A stretch of 64,000 nucleotides of DNA from Modestobacter sp. VKM Ac-2977 (GCF_026968045.1 NZ_JAPVBQ010000004.1:427687-491686), one strand, 5' to 3'. Shown: positions 29,165 through 39,645, counted from the first letter of the stretch. A program made the numbers and translations. The notes: generated by a model from the letters alone, not told the origin.

Positions 29165-29980
29165 TCACCGGTCGACGCGGTCCTGCCAGCGGAAGGTGCG
29201 CACGCAGAGCACCAAGCCGACGACGCACCAGATGGCCAGCACCAGGGCGACCCGGCCGAGCTCCCAGCTGCCGGCCGGCTCCTGGGCGGCCAGCGCGTCC
29301 GGGAGGAACACCGAACGCAGCCCCTGCGCCATCCACTTCAGCGGGAAGACCGCAGCCACCGTCTGCAGCCAGGTGGGCACCTCGCTGAACTGGAAGAACA
29401 CCCCGGAGATGAACTGCAGGACCAGCGCCACCGGGGTGACCGTCGCCGACGCCGAGCGTCCGTTGCGGGCCAGGCTGGAGACGGCGATCCCCAGCAGCGT
29501 GGACGCCGCCGAGCCGAGCGCGGCGACCCAGGCGAAGGTCAGCCACTCCGTCCCCGACGGGAGGTCGACGCCGTAGAACACCACCCCGATGACCAGCAGG
29601 ATCGCCACGATCGCCACGGTGACGACCAGGACCTGGACGACCTTCCCGACGAAGTAGGCGCTCTTGGGCATCGGCGTGCCGGCCAGGCCCTTGAGGGTGC
29701 CGTCGCTGCGCTCGGTGGCGATGCCGATGGCCATGTTCTGCAGGCTGGCGCCGAGGATCCCCGCGGCGATCACGCCGGCCATGAAGTACTGGGTGAAGCT
29801 GACCCCGGAGCCGAGCTCGTAGTCCAGCACCGCGCCGAACACCAACAGCAGGATCACCGGGAACATCAGCGTGAAGACGACGGACTCCCGCTGCCGGAAG
29901 AACTCCTTGAGCTCGACCCCCGCCCGGGTGCGGCAGACGCTGCCGATCGACGGCAGCGAGCATTCCTCGGTCGTGGTCAT
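29165..29980 (-). CDS. ABC-2 type transporter permease
   Basis: A 271-residue integral membrane protein with six predicted helices. It starts with a cytoplasmic segment (ELKEFFRQRESVVFTLMFPVILLLVFG) typical of the drug/daunorubicin exporter permeases. NMAIGIATERSDGTLKGL is the coupling-helix region and PLKWMAQGLRSVF the usual C-terminal signature. The ATP-binding partner precedes it with a 4-nt overlap (ATGA). Export of a hydrophobic or toxic compound is typical, but no substrate is implied. Confidence 0.9.
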   Translation of the reverse strand: MTTTEECSLPSIGSVCRTRAGVELKEFFRQRESVVFTLMFPVILLLVFGAVLDYELGSGVSFTQYFMAGVIAAGILGASLQNMAIGIATERSDGTLKGLAGTPMPKSAYFVGKVVQVLVVTVAIVAILLVIGVVFYGVDLPSGTEWLTFAWVAALGSAASTLLGIAVSSLARNGRSASATVTPVALVLQFISGVFFQFSEVPTWLQTVAAVFPLKWMAQGLRSVFLPDALAAQEPAGSWELGRVALVLAIWCVVGLVLCVRTFRWQDRVDR

Positions 29981-30879
29981 GACGGTTCGCCGATCATCCG
30001 CAGGTAGACGTCCTCGAGCGTCGGCCGGGCGACGGCCAGGTCGGGCACCTCGCCGGGGAAGCGGATGGCCAGCTCCGCGACGAAGGCCGTCGGGCTGGCG
30101 GTCTCCGCGGTGCGCCGGACGCCGTCCTCGGTCCAGCTGACGACAGCCGGGGCCTGCCCACGCCCGCCCAGCGCAGACGGGACCGCCACCTCGACCAACC
30201 GGCCCCGGGTGATGACACCGACCCGGTCGGCCAGCTCCTCGGCCTCGTCGAGGTAGTGCGTGGTCAGCAGCATCGTGGTGCCCAGGTCGCGCAGCGAGCG
30301 GATCAGCGACCAGAACTGCCGGCGGGCCTCCGGGTCGAAGCCGGTGGTGGGCTCGTCGAGGAAGAGCAGGCGGGGCCGGCCGACGATGCCCAGCGCGACG
30401 TCCAGCCGGCGGCGCTGACCGCCGGAGAGGGTGCGCCCGCGGGAGCCGGCCTTCTCGGTGAGCCCGACCAGCTCCAGCACCTCGGCCGGGTCCCGCGGGT
30501 CGGGGTAGTAGGCGGCCTGGGCGCGCAGCAGCTCCAGGCAGGTCAGCTGGCTGTCCCCGGCGCCGGACTGCAACACGATGCCGAGCTCGGCCTTCCAGCT
30601 CCGCCCGCCCTCGGCCGGGTCCACGCCCAGCACCCGGACCTCACCGCCGTCCCGCGCGCGGTACCCCTCCAGCACCTCGACGGTGGTGGTCTTCCCCGCA
30701 CCGTTGGGGCCGAGCAGGGCGAAGATCTCCCCACGCCGGATGTCCAGGTCCACGCCGTCGACGGCGTTGCGGTCGCCGTAGCACTTCACCAGCCCGCGGA
30801 TGCTGATCGCGGCATCCGGATCGAGTGGGGTGGACTGCTGGACCGCTCCGGGCGCGGGTGCGGCGGGCGTTCGGGTCAC
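29977..30879 (-). CDS. ABC transporter ATP-binding protein (DrrA-like exporter)
   Basis: A 300-residue ATPase. Walker A is GPNGAGKTT, the Q-loop IVLQSGAGDSQLT, the signature LSGGQRRRLD, Walker B LLFLDEPTTG and the switch histidine THYLDEAEEL; all are intact. The ~70-residue C-terminal extension (PSALGGRGQAPAVVSW...PTLEDVYLRM) is typical of DrrA-type exporters. It is the first gene of a two-gene unit and is separated from deoA upstream by a hairpin. Confidence 0.92.
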   Translation of the reverse strand: MTRTPAAPAPGAVQQSTPLDPDAAISIRGLVKCYGDRNAVDGVDLDIRRGEIFALLGPNGAGKTTTVEVLEGYRARDGGEVRVLGVDPAEGGRSWKAELGIVLQSGAGDSQLTCLELLRAQAAYYPDPRDPAEVLELVGLTEKAGSRGRTLSGGQRRRLDVALGIVGRPRLLFLDEPTTGFDPEARRQFWSLIRSLRDLGTTMLLTTHYLDEAEELADRVGVITRGRLVEVAVPSALGGRGQAPAVVSWTEDGVRRTAETASPTAFVAELAIRFPGEVPDLAVARPTLEDVYLRMIGEPS

Positions 30880-30966
30880 GAACGGTCAGTGTCCTCTCCC
30901 CGGCTGTGCACCCCGCGCCGCCCCTCCCGGACGATCATGGAGCCGGCGGGACGACTCGCCGGCTCT

Positions 30967-31021
30967 GACCCCCTCGCAGGGCCCCGCCGCGAGCCTGCGA
31001 GTGGTGGGGGGCGAGGGGGTC
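30967..31021 (-). terminator. Terminator hairpin of the nup-cdd-deoA operon
   Basis: Outer arms GACCCCCTCGC and GCGAGGGGGTC, 11 bp, enclose a GC-rich inner region. It starts 4 nt after the deoA stop. The inner sequence is shared with the hairpin at 48938-48992. There is no U-tract. Confidence 0.6.
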
Positions 31022-31024
31022 CTT

Positions 31025-32298
<1,274 letters not shown>

Positions 32299-32302
<4 letters not shown>

Positions 32303-32706
32303 CGGGACGCCGCCTTCACCAGGTCGTCGGGGCCGAACGCGTCGGGCAGGACCTCGCGCATCGGCACGATCCCCAGCGACACCGTCTCGATCATCATCTC
32401 GGCTCCCCCGTGCTCCCAGAGCAGTTGCCGGCACCGGCCGCACGGCATCAGTGGCTGCCCGTCCCCGCCCACGCAGGCCACCGCGACCAGCCGGCCACCG
32501 CCGGAGCGGGCCAGGTCGCTGACCATGCCGCACTCGGCGCACAACCCGAGCCCGTAGGAGGCGTTCTCCACGTTGCACCCGGTGACCACCCGGCCGTCGT
32601 CGACCAGGCCGGCCACCCCCACCGGGAACCGTGAGTAGGGGGCGTAGGCGTGACCCATCGCCTCCCGGGCGGCGCTCCGCAGGGCGTCCCAGTCGATCTC
32701 GGGCAC
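32299..32706 (-). CDS. cdd: Cytidine deaminase
   Basis: A 135-residue zinc enzyme converting (deoxy)cytidine to (deoxy)uridine. GCNVENASYGLGLCAECGMVSDL has the CAE zinc and proton-shuttle motif, and MPCGRCRQLLWEH has the PCxxC pair; three cysteine ligands mark the small tetrameric class. The GTG at 32706 has AGGAG about 8 nt upstream and overlaps the stop of the permease gene before it by one base (TAGTG). Confidence 0.96.
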
Positions 32707-33986
32707 TAGTGCTCTCCTCGTCGGTAGACCAGCCCGTCGGCCTTCGGCGGCCGCAGCCGTTGCGAGGCCAGCGACAGGACCAGCAGCGTGGTCAGGTGCG
32801 GGGTGAAGGAGACGATGCCGTCGGGCAGCTCGTCGATGGTCCAGAAGGCGGCCAGCGCCGCGGCCGCGAAGGCGGCCGCGATGATCGCCTGGGTGTGCTT
32901 GCCACGGACGACCTGCCAGACGGCCACCGCAGCGAGCAGGAACGCCACCAGCAGCAGCAGTGCCACCACCGCGGTCTGGCTGCGCAGCTGGAGGGCATCG
33001 GCGAAGCCGAACAGGCCGGCACCGGCGGCCAGGCCACCCGGCCGCCAGTTGCCGAAGATCAGTGCGGCCAGACCGATGAAGCCGCGCCCGTTGGTCTGCC
33101 CCTCGCGGTAGATGTTGGCGATGAAGACCAGGAAGACGCCGCCCAGGCCGGCGAGCATGCCGGAGATGACCACCGCGATGTACTTGAGCCGGTAGACCGG
33201 GACGCCGAGGGAGTCCGCGGCCGCAGGGTTCTCCCCGCACGACCGCAGCCGCAGGCCGAACGCCGTCCGCCAGAGCACCAGGTAGGCCGCCGGGACCATC
33301 AGCACGGCCAGCACGGTCAGCACGCCGACGCCACTGCTCACCCCGCGGAGCAGTCCGGCCAGGTCGCTGATCAGGAACCAGCGCTGGGACTCCAGGTCAC
33401 CGAGCAGGTCGGGGCCGGAGGAGAGCACCGGCAGCGAGAAGCTCGGTGGACGGCTGGACAGCGTCGGTGACTGGGTGACCCCACCGCCCGCGGCGTTGTC
33501 GGTGTAGAGGAGCTCGGAGAGGAAGCGGACGACGCCGGCGGCCAGGATGTTGATCGCCACGCCGGAGACGACGTGGTCGACGCCGAAGGTGACGGTGGCG
33601 ACGGCGTGCAGCAGGCCGCCGAGCGCCCCCAAGATCGCACCACCGGCCAGGGCACCGGCCCAGCCCCACTGGTAGCCGGCCCAGCCGGCTCCCCAGGTGC
33701 CCAGGATCATCATGCCCTCGAGCCCGATGTTCACCACGCCCGCGCGCTCGGCGAACAAGCCGCCGAGGGCGACCAGCAGGAGCGGTACGGCGAGCAGCAG
33801 CGCGGCGCCGAAGGTCGACGACGACGTCAGCGCCTGCTGCCCGGAGATCACCCGGACGGCGGAGAACAGCACCAGCAGCCCGACCAGCAGCCAGGTCACC
33901 CTCCTCGCCCGGCCACCGCCGAGGAACAGCTCGGTCAGCGGGCCACGGCGGGTGCCGGAGGTGGGTACGGCGGTCACGGTGCTCAT
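32706..33986 (-). CDS. Nucleoside ABC importer permease (NupQ/YufQ type)
   Basis: A 426-residue polytopic membrane protein of the branched-chain-amino-acid/ribose permease superfamily. GVVNIGLEGMMILGTWGAGWAG is the conserved permease signature. About ten hydrophobic helices are visible. RTAFGLRLRSCGENPAAADSLGV is the EAA-like coupling loop that contacts the ATPase. It overlaps the first permease gene by 4 nt. The gene set bmpA-ATPase-two permeases is the BmpA/NupABC-type importer of purine and pyrimidine nucleosides. Confidence 0.92.
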   Translation of the reverse strand: MSTVTAVPTSGTRRGPLTELFLGGGRARRVTWLLVGLLVLFSAVRVISGQQALTSSSTFGAALLLAVPLLLVALGGLFAERAGVVNIGLEGMMILGTWGAGWAGYQWGWAGALAGGAILGALGGLLHAVATVTFGVDHVVSGVAINILAAGVVRFLSELLYTDNAAGGGVTQSPTLSSRPPSFSLPVLSSGPDLLGDLESQRWFLISDLAGLLRGVSSGVGVLTVLAVLMVPAAYLVLWRTAFGLRLRSCGENPAAADSLGVPVYRLKYIAVVISGMLAGLGGVFLVFIANIYREGQTNGRGFIGLAALIFGNWRPGGLAAGAGLFGFADALQLRSQTAVVALLLLVAFLLAAVAVWQVVRGKHTQAIIAAAFAAAALAAFWTIDELPDGIVSFTPHLTTLLVLSLASQRLRPPKADGLVYRRGEH

Positions 33987-35239
33987 GCCCCTGCTCCCTG
34001 ACGGCTGTCGGTGCGGCCGGGTTCGCCGGTCGCGTTGCGGACCCCGACGCCGGTGCCGGTGCCGGTCGTGGGGCCGACGTCCGGTGGCGGCCCGTCACCG
34101 GGCCCCTGCCCGTCACCGGTGCTGCCGTCCCCGGAGGTGGGCGGCGCGACGGCGCTGCCACCCTCGGCCTGCCGCCTGGTCACGCGGCGGGCGACCTCGT
34201 TGGCGACGACGACGGCGAGCACGATCGTGCCCTGGATGATCGTGACCACGGAGGCCGGGATGTCGGCGAACTGCAGCGGGATCGCGGCCCGGTCCAGGAA
34301 GGCGAACAGCAGCGCGCCGAACGCGATCCCCAGCGGGGAGTTCCGGCCCAGCAGTGCCACGGCGATGCCCAGGAAGCCCAGGCCGGCGGTGAACTCGGTG
34401 TTGTAGCTGCGCGCGTCGCCCAGCAGGTCGGGCATGCCGATCAGGCCGGCGATGGCGCCGGAGATGAGCATCGCCTTGAGCACCATCCCGCGGGCGTCCA
34501 CCCCGCTGGCGGTGGCCGCGGACGCCGACATCCCGGTGGCCCGCAGGTCGAAGCCGAACCGGGTGCGCTTGATCAGCACGGCCACGGCGATGCCGACCAG
34601 CACGGCCACGACCAGGAAGCCGTAGAGCTCCGAGCGCGGTTCGGCCAGGCCCAGCCCGGTGAGCACGCCGTTCAGGCCGGGGAACCAGCCGGACTCGGGG
34701 ATCGGGGTGGTGGTGATGATCGAGGCGCCCTCGGGAGAACCCCGCAGAGGCCCGGTGAGCAGGTAGGACGCCAACCCCAGGGCGATGAAGTTGAGCATGA
34801 TCGAGCTGATCACCTCGCTCACGCCCCGGGTCACCTTCAGCACGGCGACGATGCCGGCCCAGAAGGCCCCGACCGCCATCGCGACGACCACGATGAACAG
34901 CAGGTGCAGCGGCCCGGGCAGGGCCACCGCCGCACCGGCGCCGGCGGCCAGCACCGTCGCGATCCGGTACTGGCCCTCGACCCCGATGTTGAACAGCCCC
35001 ATCCGGAAGGCCACCGAGACCGCCAGCCCGGCCAGGAAGAGCGGCACCGCCCGGTTGAGCACGACCACGATCGCCTGGGTCTGCTGGTCCGGTGAGTCAC
35101 CGAAGTCGAACATCACCCGGACCGCGGTGGCCGGGTTCTGGCCGATCAGCGCGATGACGGCCGCGGACAGGGCGAGCGCCACGACCAGCGCGATGGCAGG
35201 GGCCATCAGCGACAGACCCAGCCGGCGGAGGGCGGTCAC
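33983..35239 (-). CDS. Nucleoside ABC importer permease (NupP/YufP type)
   Basis: A 418-residue polytopic membrane protein, sister of the following permease. RMGLFNIGVEGQYRIATV is the family signature and RTRFGFDLRATGMSASAATASGV the coupling loop. After the last helix comes an unusual ~60-residue tail rich in G, P, T and D (TSGDGSTGDGQGPGDG...), which is cytoplasmic or disordered. GTG 35239 overlaps the ATPase stop (GTGA). Confidence 0.92.
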   Translation of the reverse strand: MTALRRLGLSLMAPAIALVVALALSAAVIALIGQNPATAVRVMFDFGDSPDQQTQAIVVVLNRAVPLFLAGLAVSVAFRMGLFNIGVEGQYRIATVLAAGAGAAVALPGPLHLLFIVVVAMAVGAFWAGIVAVLKVTRGVSEVISSIMLNFIALGLASYLLTGPLRGSPEGASIITTTPIPESGWFPGLNGVLTGLGLAEPRSELYGFLVVAVLVGIAVAVLIKRTRFGFDLRATGMSASAATASGVDARGMVLKAMLISGAIAGLIGMPDLLGDARSYNTEFTAGLGFLGIAVALLGRNSPLGIAFGALLFAFLDRAAIPLQFADIPASVVTIIQGTIVLAVVVANEVARRVTRRQAEGGSAVAPPTSGDGSTGDGQGPGDGPPPDVGPTTGTGTGVGVRNATGEPGRTDSRQGAGA

Positions 35240-36795
35240 GCGGCACCGACCGAGTCGTCGCCGCGCGCCGCGCCGGTCATGTGCCCACCGAGTTCCTCCG
35301 GGGTGACCTGCCTGGGGTCCAGCGTCGCGACCAGCGCGCCGCGGAGCATCACGTGCAGCGTGTCGGACAAGCTGATCAGCTCGTCCAGGTCGGCCGAGAC
35401 CAGCAGGATCCCCATCCCCTCCGCACGGGCGTCCTTGAGCAGTTCCCAGATGCCCGACTGGGCGCCGACGTCGACACCGCGGGTCGGGTGGGCGGCGACC
35501 AGCAGCCGCGGGTGCGCGCTCATCTCCCGCCCGACGATCAGCTTCTGCTGGTTGCCTCCGGACAGGGCGATCGCCGCGGTGTCCGGCCCGGGCGCCCGGA
35601 CGTCGTACTCGCGCATGATCCGGGCGGTGTCCGCCCGGGCCGCCTTGCGGTCGATGAACGCGCCCTTGACCGCCGGTGGCCGGGTCTGGTGCCCGAGGAT
35701 CCGGTTCTCCCACAGCGGCGCGTCCAGCAGCATCCCCTGCCGGTGCCGGTCCTCGGGGACGAAGCCGATGCCGCCTTCGCGGCGCCGGCGGGTGCTCCAG
35801 TCCGCGATGTCCTCGTCGCCGAGTCGGAGCTCACCGGCGGCCAGCGGCCGCAGGCCCATGATCGCGTCGACGAGCTCCGCCTGGCCGTTGCCCTCGACCC
35901 CGGCGATGCCGACGACCTCCCCCTCACGGACGGTGAGGGTGACGTCGTCGACGACCGCCCGGCCACCGGCCGCGGCGGTGACGGTGACCCCGCGCATCCG
36001 GAGGACGGGGACCTCCCGCACCGTGGAGTCGCGCTTCGCCGCGACGGGCAGCTCGGCACCGACCATCAGCTCCGCCAGCTCCTTGGCGCTCGTCGTCCGC
36101 GGGTCGGCGGTGCCGACGGTGGTGCCCCGGCGGATGACGGTGATCGAGTCGGCGACCTTGCGCACCTCGTCCAGCTTGTGCGAGATGAAGATGACGGTGA
36201 GGCCCTCGCGCTTGAGCTCGGCGAGGTTGCCGAACAGCTCGTCGACCTCCTGCGGGACCAGGACGGCGGTCGGCTCGTCGAGGATCAGGGTGGTGGCGCC
36301 CCGGTAGAGCACCTTCGCGATCTCCACGCGCTGCCGGTCGCCGACGCCGAGTTCCTCGACCAGGGTGTCGGGGTCCAGGCCCAGCGCGTAGCTGTCGGAG
36401 ATCTCCTGGATCCGGCGGCGGGCCGCACTGCGGTCCAGCCGGCCGCCCTTCGTCGGCTCGCTGCCGAGCACGACGTTCTCCAGCACGGTGAAGTTGTCGG
36501 CCAGCATGAAGTGCTGGTGCACCATCCCGATGCCCGCGGCGATCGCGTCCGCCGGACTCCGGAAGCTCGCCGGCTCCCCGTCGAGCAGGATCTGACCCTC
36601 GTCGGGGCGGTGCATCCCGTACAGCGTCTTCATCAGCGTCGACTTGCCCGCGCCGTTCTCGCCCACGATGGCGTGCACCTCGCCGCGACGGACGCGCAGT
36701 TCGATGTCCTTGTTGGCCACGACGCCGGGGAAGCGCTTGGTGATGCCGCGCAGCTCGACCGCCAGTGGTGCCGACTCGTTCAACGGGGTCTCCAT
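35236..36795 (-). CDS. Nucleoside ABC importer ATP-binding protein (two ABC cassettes, NupO/YufO type)
   Basis: A 519-residue protein with two fused ABC cassettes, as in ribose and nucleoside importers. The first has GENGAGKST, VHQHFMLADN, VGDRQRVEI in place of LSGGQ, and LILDEPTAVL. The second has GVEGNGQ as a degenerate P-loop and LSGGNQQKLIVGREM. Only the first is likely to have a canonical Walker A. ATG 36795 (METPLNE) is taken as start, though no good Shine-Dalgarno is seen. It lies 160 nt after bmpA, separated by a strong hairpin. Confidence 0.93.
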   Translation of the reverse strand: METPLNESAPLAVELRGITKRFPGVVANKDIELRVRRGEVHAIVGENGAGKSTLMKTLYGMHRPDEGQILLDGEPASFRSPADAIAAGIGMVHQHFMLADNFTVLENVVLGSEPTKGGRLDRSAARRRIQEISDSYALGLDPDTLVEELGVGDRQRVEIAKVLYRGATTLILDEPTAVLVPQEVDELFGNLAELKREGLTVIFISHKLDEVRKVADSITVIRRGTTVGTADPRTTSAKELAELMVGAELPVAAKRDSTVREVPVLRMRGVTVTAAAGGRAVVDDVTLTVREGEVVGIAGVEGNGQAELVDAIMGLRPLAAGELRLGDEDIADWSTRRRREGGIGFVPEDRHRQGMLLDAPLWENRILGHQTRPPAVKGAFIDRKAARADTARIMREYDVRAPGPDTAAIALSGGNQQKLIVGREMSAHPRLLVAAHPTRGVDVGAQSGIWELLKDARAEGMGILLVSADLDELISLSDTLHVMLRGALVATLDPRQVTPEELGGHMTGAARGDDSVGAA

Positions 36796-36843
36796 GTGGG
36801 CGCAGGACCGGGGCTGGTGACCGGAGGTCTTCCGGTCGTGAGC

Positions 36844-36869
36844 GCGTCGGACGACGTCCGGTCCGACGC
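36844..36869. promoter_or_regulatory. Inverted repeat in the leader of the importer ATPase gene
   Basis: GCGTCGGAC and GTCCGACGC are 9-bp perfect arms 8 nt apart, 49 nt upstream of the ATPase start. It could be a regulator operator or an mRNA hairpin. No known regulator is assigned. Confidence 0.45.
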
Positions 36870-36891
36870 GGAGACGGTACACACGGAAAAC

Positions 36892-36928
36892 GGCGGGCCC
36901 GGGGGCGTGTACCGCCCCCGGGCCCGCC
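36892..36928 (-). terminator. Strong hairpin between bmpA and the importer ATPase gene
   Basis: Arms GGCGGGCCCGGGGGC and GCCCCCGGGCCCGCC form a perfect 15-bp stem with a 7-nt loop, followed on the minus strand by a short T run (GTTTTCC). It lies 28 nt after the bmpA stop, so it is probably a partial terminator that keeps bmpA mRNA above the rest of the operon. Confidence 0.75.
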
Positions 36929-36955
36929 GCGTCCGTGCTGCTCAGGACGAGCGCG

Positions 36956-38017
36956 TCACGGGATCGCCGGGACCTCGATCTCGCCGTCGATGATCTGCTG
37001 GCGGAACTCGTCGATCTGGGTCTGGATGTCGTCGATCTGCCCGCCGGAGGTGGACAGGCCCACGCCGTCGGTGGACAGGTCGTTGACGATGTCCTGACCG
37101 CCCTCGACGGCGCCCTCGGAGTAGTCGGAGATGAAGGACTCCACCGCGTTGTCGACCCGCTTCAGCATCGAGGTCATGATGACGGCCTGCAGCGCCGGGT
37201 CACCGACCGTCTCGTACTGGTCGGAGTCGACGCCGATCGCCCGGCCACCGGAGGCGGCAGCAGCCTCGAAGACACCCTGACCGGAACCGCCGGCCGCGTG
37301 GTAGACGATGTCGGCGCCGGCGTCGAACATGCCCTGGGCGACGATCTTCCCGCGGGCCGGGTCGCCGAAGCCGGAGAAGTCACCAGCCGGCGAGATGTAC
37401 TGGGTGTCGATGACGATGTCCGGGTTCACCGCCTTGGCACCCGCCACGTAGCCGGCCTCGAACTTCTGGATCAGCGGGTTCTCGACGCCGCCGACGAAGC
37501 CGATGTGGTCGGTCTCGGACTTCAGCGCCGCAGCCGCGCCCGCGAGGAAGGACCCCTCCTCCTCGGCGAAGAGCAGGCCGGTCAGGTTCTCGGCGCCCAT
37601 CTCCTCCACCGACGAGTCGACGACGGCGAACGTCGTCTCGGGGTACTCGGCGGCGATGTCACCGATGATCTCGCCGTAGGCGAAGCCGACCCCGATGACC
37701 GGGTCGTAGCCCTGCTCGGCCAGCTGGGTGAGCAGCTCGGCCCGGTCGGAACCGTCGTCGTTGGGCGACAGCTCCTGGACCTCGCCGCCGAGCTCCTCGA
37801 TGGCGGCCTCGACACCGGCGTAGGCCGAGTCGTTGAACGACTTGTCGCCGCGACCGCCGGTGTCGTAGGCGAGCCCGACCATCAGCTCATCGCCGGAGGC
37901 GCTGCCGCCTCCGCCATCGCCGGAACCGGTGTCGGTCTCGTCACTCGCGCAGGCCGCCAGGGCCATGCTGCCGGCCAGCAGCAGAGCTGCGGCCTTCATC
38001 CCACGCACTCGGCGCAA
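36956..38017 (-). CDS. bmpA: BMP-family nucleoside-binding lipoprotein of the ABC importer
   Basis: A 353-residue lipoprotein. The N-terminus has a hydrophobic h-region (AAALLLAGSMALAAC) with lipobox LAAC; the cysteine is acylated and anchors the protein outside the membrane. GLAYDTGGRGDKSFNDSAYAG and GKIVAQGMFDAGADIVYHAAGGSG are the BMP/PnrA purine-nucleoside-binding signatures. The TTG at 38017 is preferred because GAGGAG lies 6 nt upstream; GTG 38008 or ATG 37999 are alternatives. It is the first gene of the nucleoside uptake and catabolism operon. Confidence 0.93.
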   Translation of the reverse strand: MRRVRGMKAAALLLAGSMALAACASDETDTGSGDGGGGSASGDELMVGLAYDTGGRGDKSFNDSAYAGVEAAIEELGGEVQELSPNDDGSDRAELLTQLAEQGYDPVIGVGFAYGEIIGDIAAEYPETTFAVVDSSVEEMGAENLTGLLFAEEEGSFLAGAAAALKSETDHIGFVGGVENPLIQKFEAGYVAGAKAVNPDIVIDTQYISPAGDFSGFGDPARGKIVAQGMFDAGADIVYHAAGGSGQGVFEAAAASGGRAIGVDSDQYETVGDPALQAVIMTSMLKRVDNAVESFISDYSEGAVEGGQDIVNDLSTDGVGLSTSGGQIDDIQTQIDEFRQQIIDGEIEVPAIP

Positions 38018-38322
38018 GACGGTCTCCTCTCTGAGAGGGCTCCTCCGACCAGTGGTCGGAGGGAGCCCCGGTGCGGTGTGTTCCAGGCCTGCTGCGCCGT
38101 CCGGCTCACACGTACCGGCTCACGGTTACGAGGCGGTTCCGACGGCGACGTGCGCACGCTAACCGCGGCTCGGGCGCCGGAGACCCCCAGGCGAACGGAT
38201 AGAGACCCGATCGTTGCCAAGGGGCAACACCCGGCACATACGACGGGCCCTCCGGGAGACCTCCGGCACACCGTCGACCGCCGCTGTTCGATCGGGCAGG
38301 CCACCGCGGGTTAGCGTCGGGC
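38018..38322. promoter_or_regulatory. Divergent intergenic region upstream of bmpA and the carboxypeptidase gene
   Basis: In this 305-bp gap there is a perfect hairpin CTCCGACCA-G-TGGTCGGAG (38043-38061) in the bmpA leader 26 nt before its start, and a second one GTTGCC-aagg-GGCAAC (38213-38228). A TAGCGT -10 box lies at 38312-38317, 5 nt before the plus-strand gene. No riboswitch class was recognised. The bmpA hairpin is a candidate operator or RNA switch for the importer. Confidence 0.5.
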
Positions 38323-39645
38323 ATGCGCCGACCCCTGCCGCTGCGCCGGCTGACCGCCGTGCTGCTCGTGGCCGGGCTGTGGGTGATCGGGCTCCTGCTG
38401 GCCTCCGCCGGCCCGGCCCTGGCCGAGTGGTCCCGGCCCACCGTCGACCCCTCGGCGCCGACCCCGACCACCCCGCACCCGAACGGGCCGCCGCAGGGCA
38501 GCGCCCCTGACGGCAGCACCGTCGGCGGCGAGGGCCTGGACACCCGCGGCCTGGTGACCGTGGCCGGTGCACCGCCGCTCCCCGAGGGCATCGACGCCCG
38601 CGGCTGGCTGGTCGCCGACGCCGGCACCGGCGCGGTGCTGGGCGCGCGGGACCCACACGGCCGCTACTACCCGGCCAGCACCCTCAAGGCCCTGACGTTG
38701 CTCACCCTGGCGCCCGTCCTGGACCCCGCCCTGGTCGTCGAGGGCACCGTCGAGGACGAGGCGATCGAGGGCAGCCGGGTGGGGTTGGTGCGCGGCGGCC
38801 AGTACCCCGTCGACCTGCTCTTCCGCGCCCTGGTCATGCAGTCGGGCAACGACGTGGCCAACGCCCTCGCCCGGGCCGCCGGCGGGGTGGGGCCCACCCT
38901 GGCCGCGATGAACGAGACGGCCGCCCGCCTCGGCGCCCACGACACCGTGGCGGGCACCCCCTCCGGGCTGGACGTGGCCGGGCAGTCGTCCTCGCCCTAC
39001 GACCTCGCGCTGATCCTCCGCCAGCTCGTCACCGACCCGTACAGCCTGGACGTGCTGCAGACCCGCACCGCACAGATGCCGACCGTCGGGACCTACGAGG
39101 GCTACCAGATCCAGAACCAGAACACCCTGCTCAGCAGCTACCCGGGCACCCTCGCCGGGAAGACGGGGTTCACCGACGCGGCCCGGCACACCTTCGTGGT
39201 GGCCGCCGAGCGCGACGGCCGGCGCCTGGTGGTCAGCGTCATGCAGGCCGAACGACGCCCGGTGCACGAGCTGGAGCAGGCCCGGCGGCTGCTGGACTGG
39301 GGCTTCGCCGTCCCGGCCGACGCCGAGCCCGTCGGCCGGCTGGTCGAGCCCGGTGAGGTCGCCGCCGCGATGGAGGCCGCGGAGGCCGCCGAGCAGATGG
39401 CGGCCGAGAAGACGGCGGCGATGGCGGCGGGCCCTGCCGAGACAGCGGCCGCCACCCCGGACACCCGAGCCGGCACGGGCTCCGTGGCAGCTCCCGGCTC
39501 CGCGACGAGCACCGCACCCCTCGTGCCCGCCGGGATGGCGGCCGGCGCGCTGGTCATCGTGGCGGCCACGGTCATCGGCCGGCGTCGGGCGGTTCGCCGG
39601 GTCGCACCGCCCGGGCCCGCCCCCGATGTGCACGACGGGCGATGA
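38323..39645 (+). CDS. D-alanyl-D-alanine carboxypeptidase (peptidase S11, PBP5/DacB1 type)
   Basis: A 440-residue exported enzyme that trims peptidoglycan stem peptides. It has a signal peptide ending near GPALAE, the nucleophile motif STLK (with YYPAS before it), the SGN motif (MQSGNDVANAL) and the KTG motif (AGKTGFT). After the catalytic domain an Ala/Glu/Thr-rich linker leads to a C-terminal transmembrane helix (AAGALVIVAATVI) and a basic tail, so it is tethered outside the membrane. A TAGCGT box 5 nt before ATG suggests a leaderless mRNA. Its last 74 bp overlap the 3' end of the convergent YihY gene. Confidence 0.94.
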   Translation: MRRPLPLRRLTAVLLVAGLWVIGLLLASAGPALAEWSRPTVDPSAPTPTTPHPNGPPQGSAPDGSTVGGEGLDTRGLVTVAGAPPLPEGIDARGWLVADAGTGAVLGARDPHGRYYPASTLKALTLLTLAPVLDPALVVEGTVEDEAIEGSRVGLVRGGQYPVDLLFRALVMQSGNDVANALARAAGGVGPTLAAMNETAARLGAHDTVAGTPSGLDVAGQSSSPYDLALILRQLVTDPYSLDVLQTRTAQMPTVGTYEGYQIQNQNTLLSSYPGTLAGKTGFTDAARHTFVVAAERDGRRLVVSVMQAERRPVHELEQARRLLDWGFAVPADAEPVGRLVEPGEVAAAMEAAEAAEQMAAEKTAAMAAGPAETAAATPDTRAGTGSVAAPGSATSTAPLVPAGMAAGALVIVAATVIGRRRAVRRVAPPGPAPDVHDGR

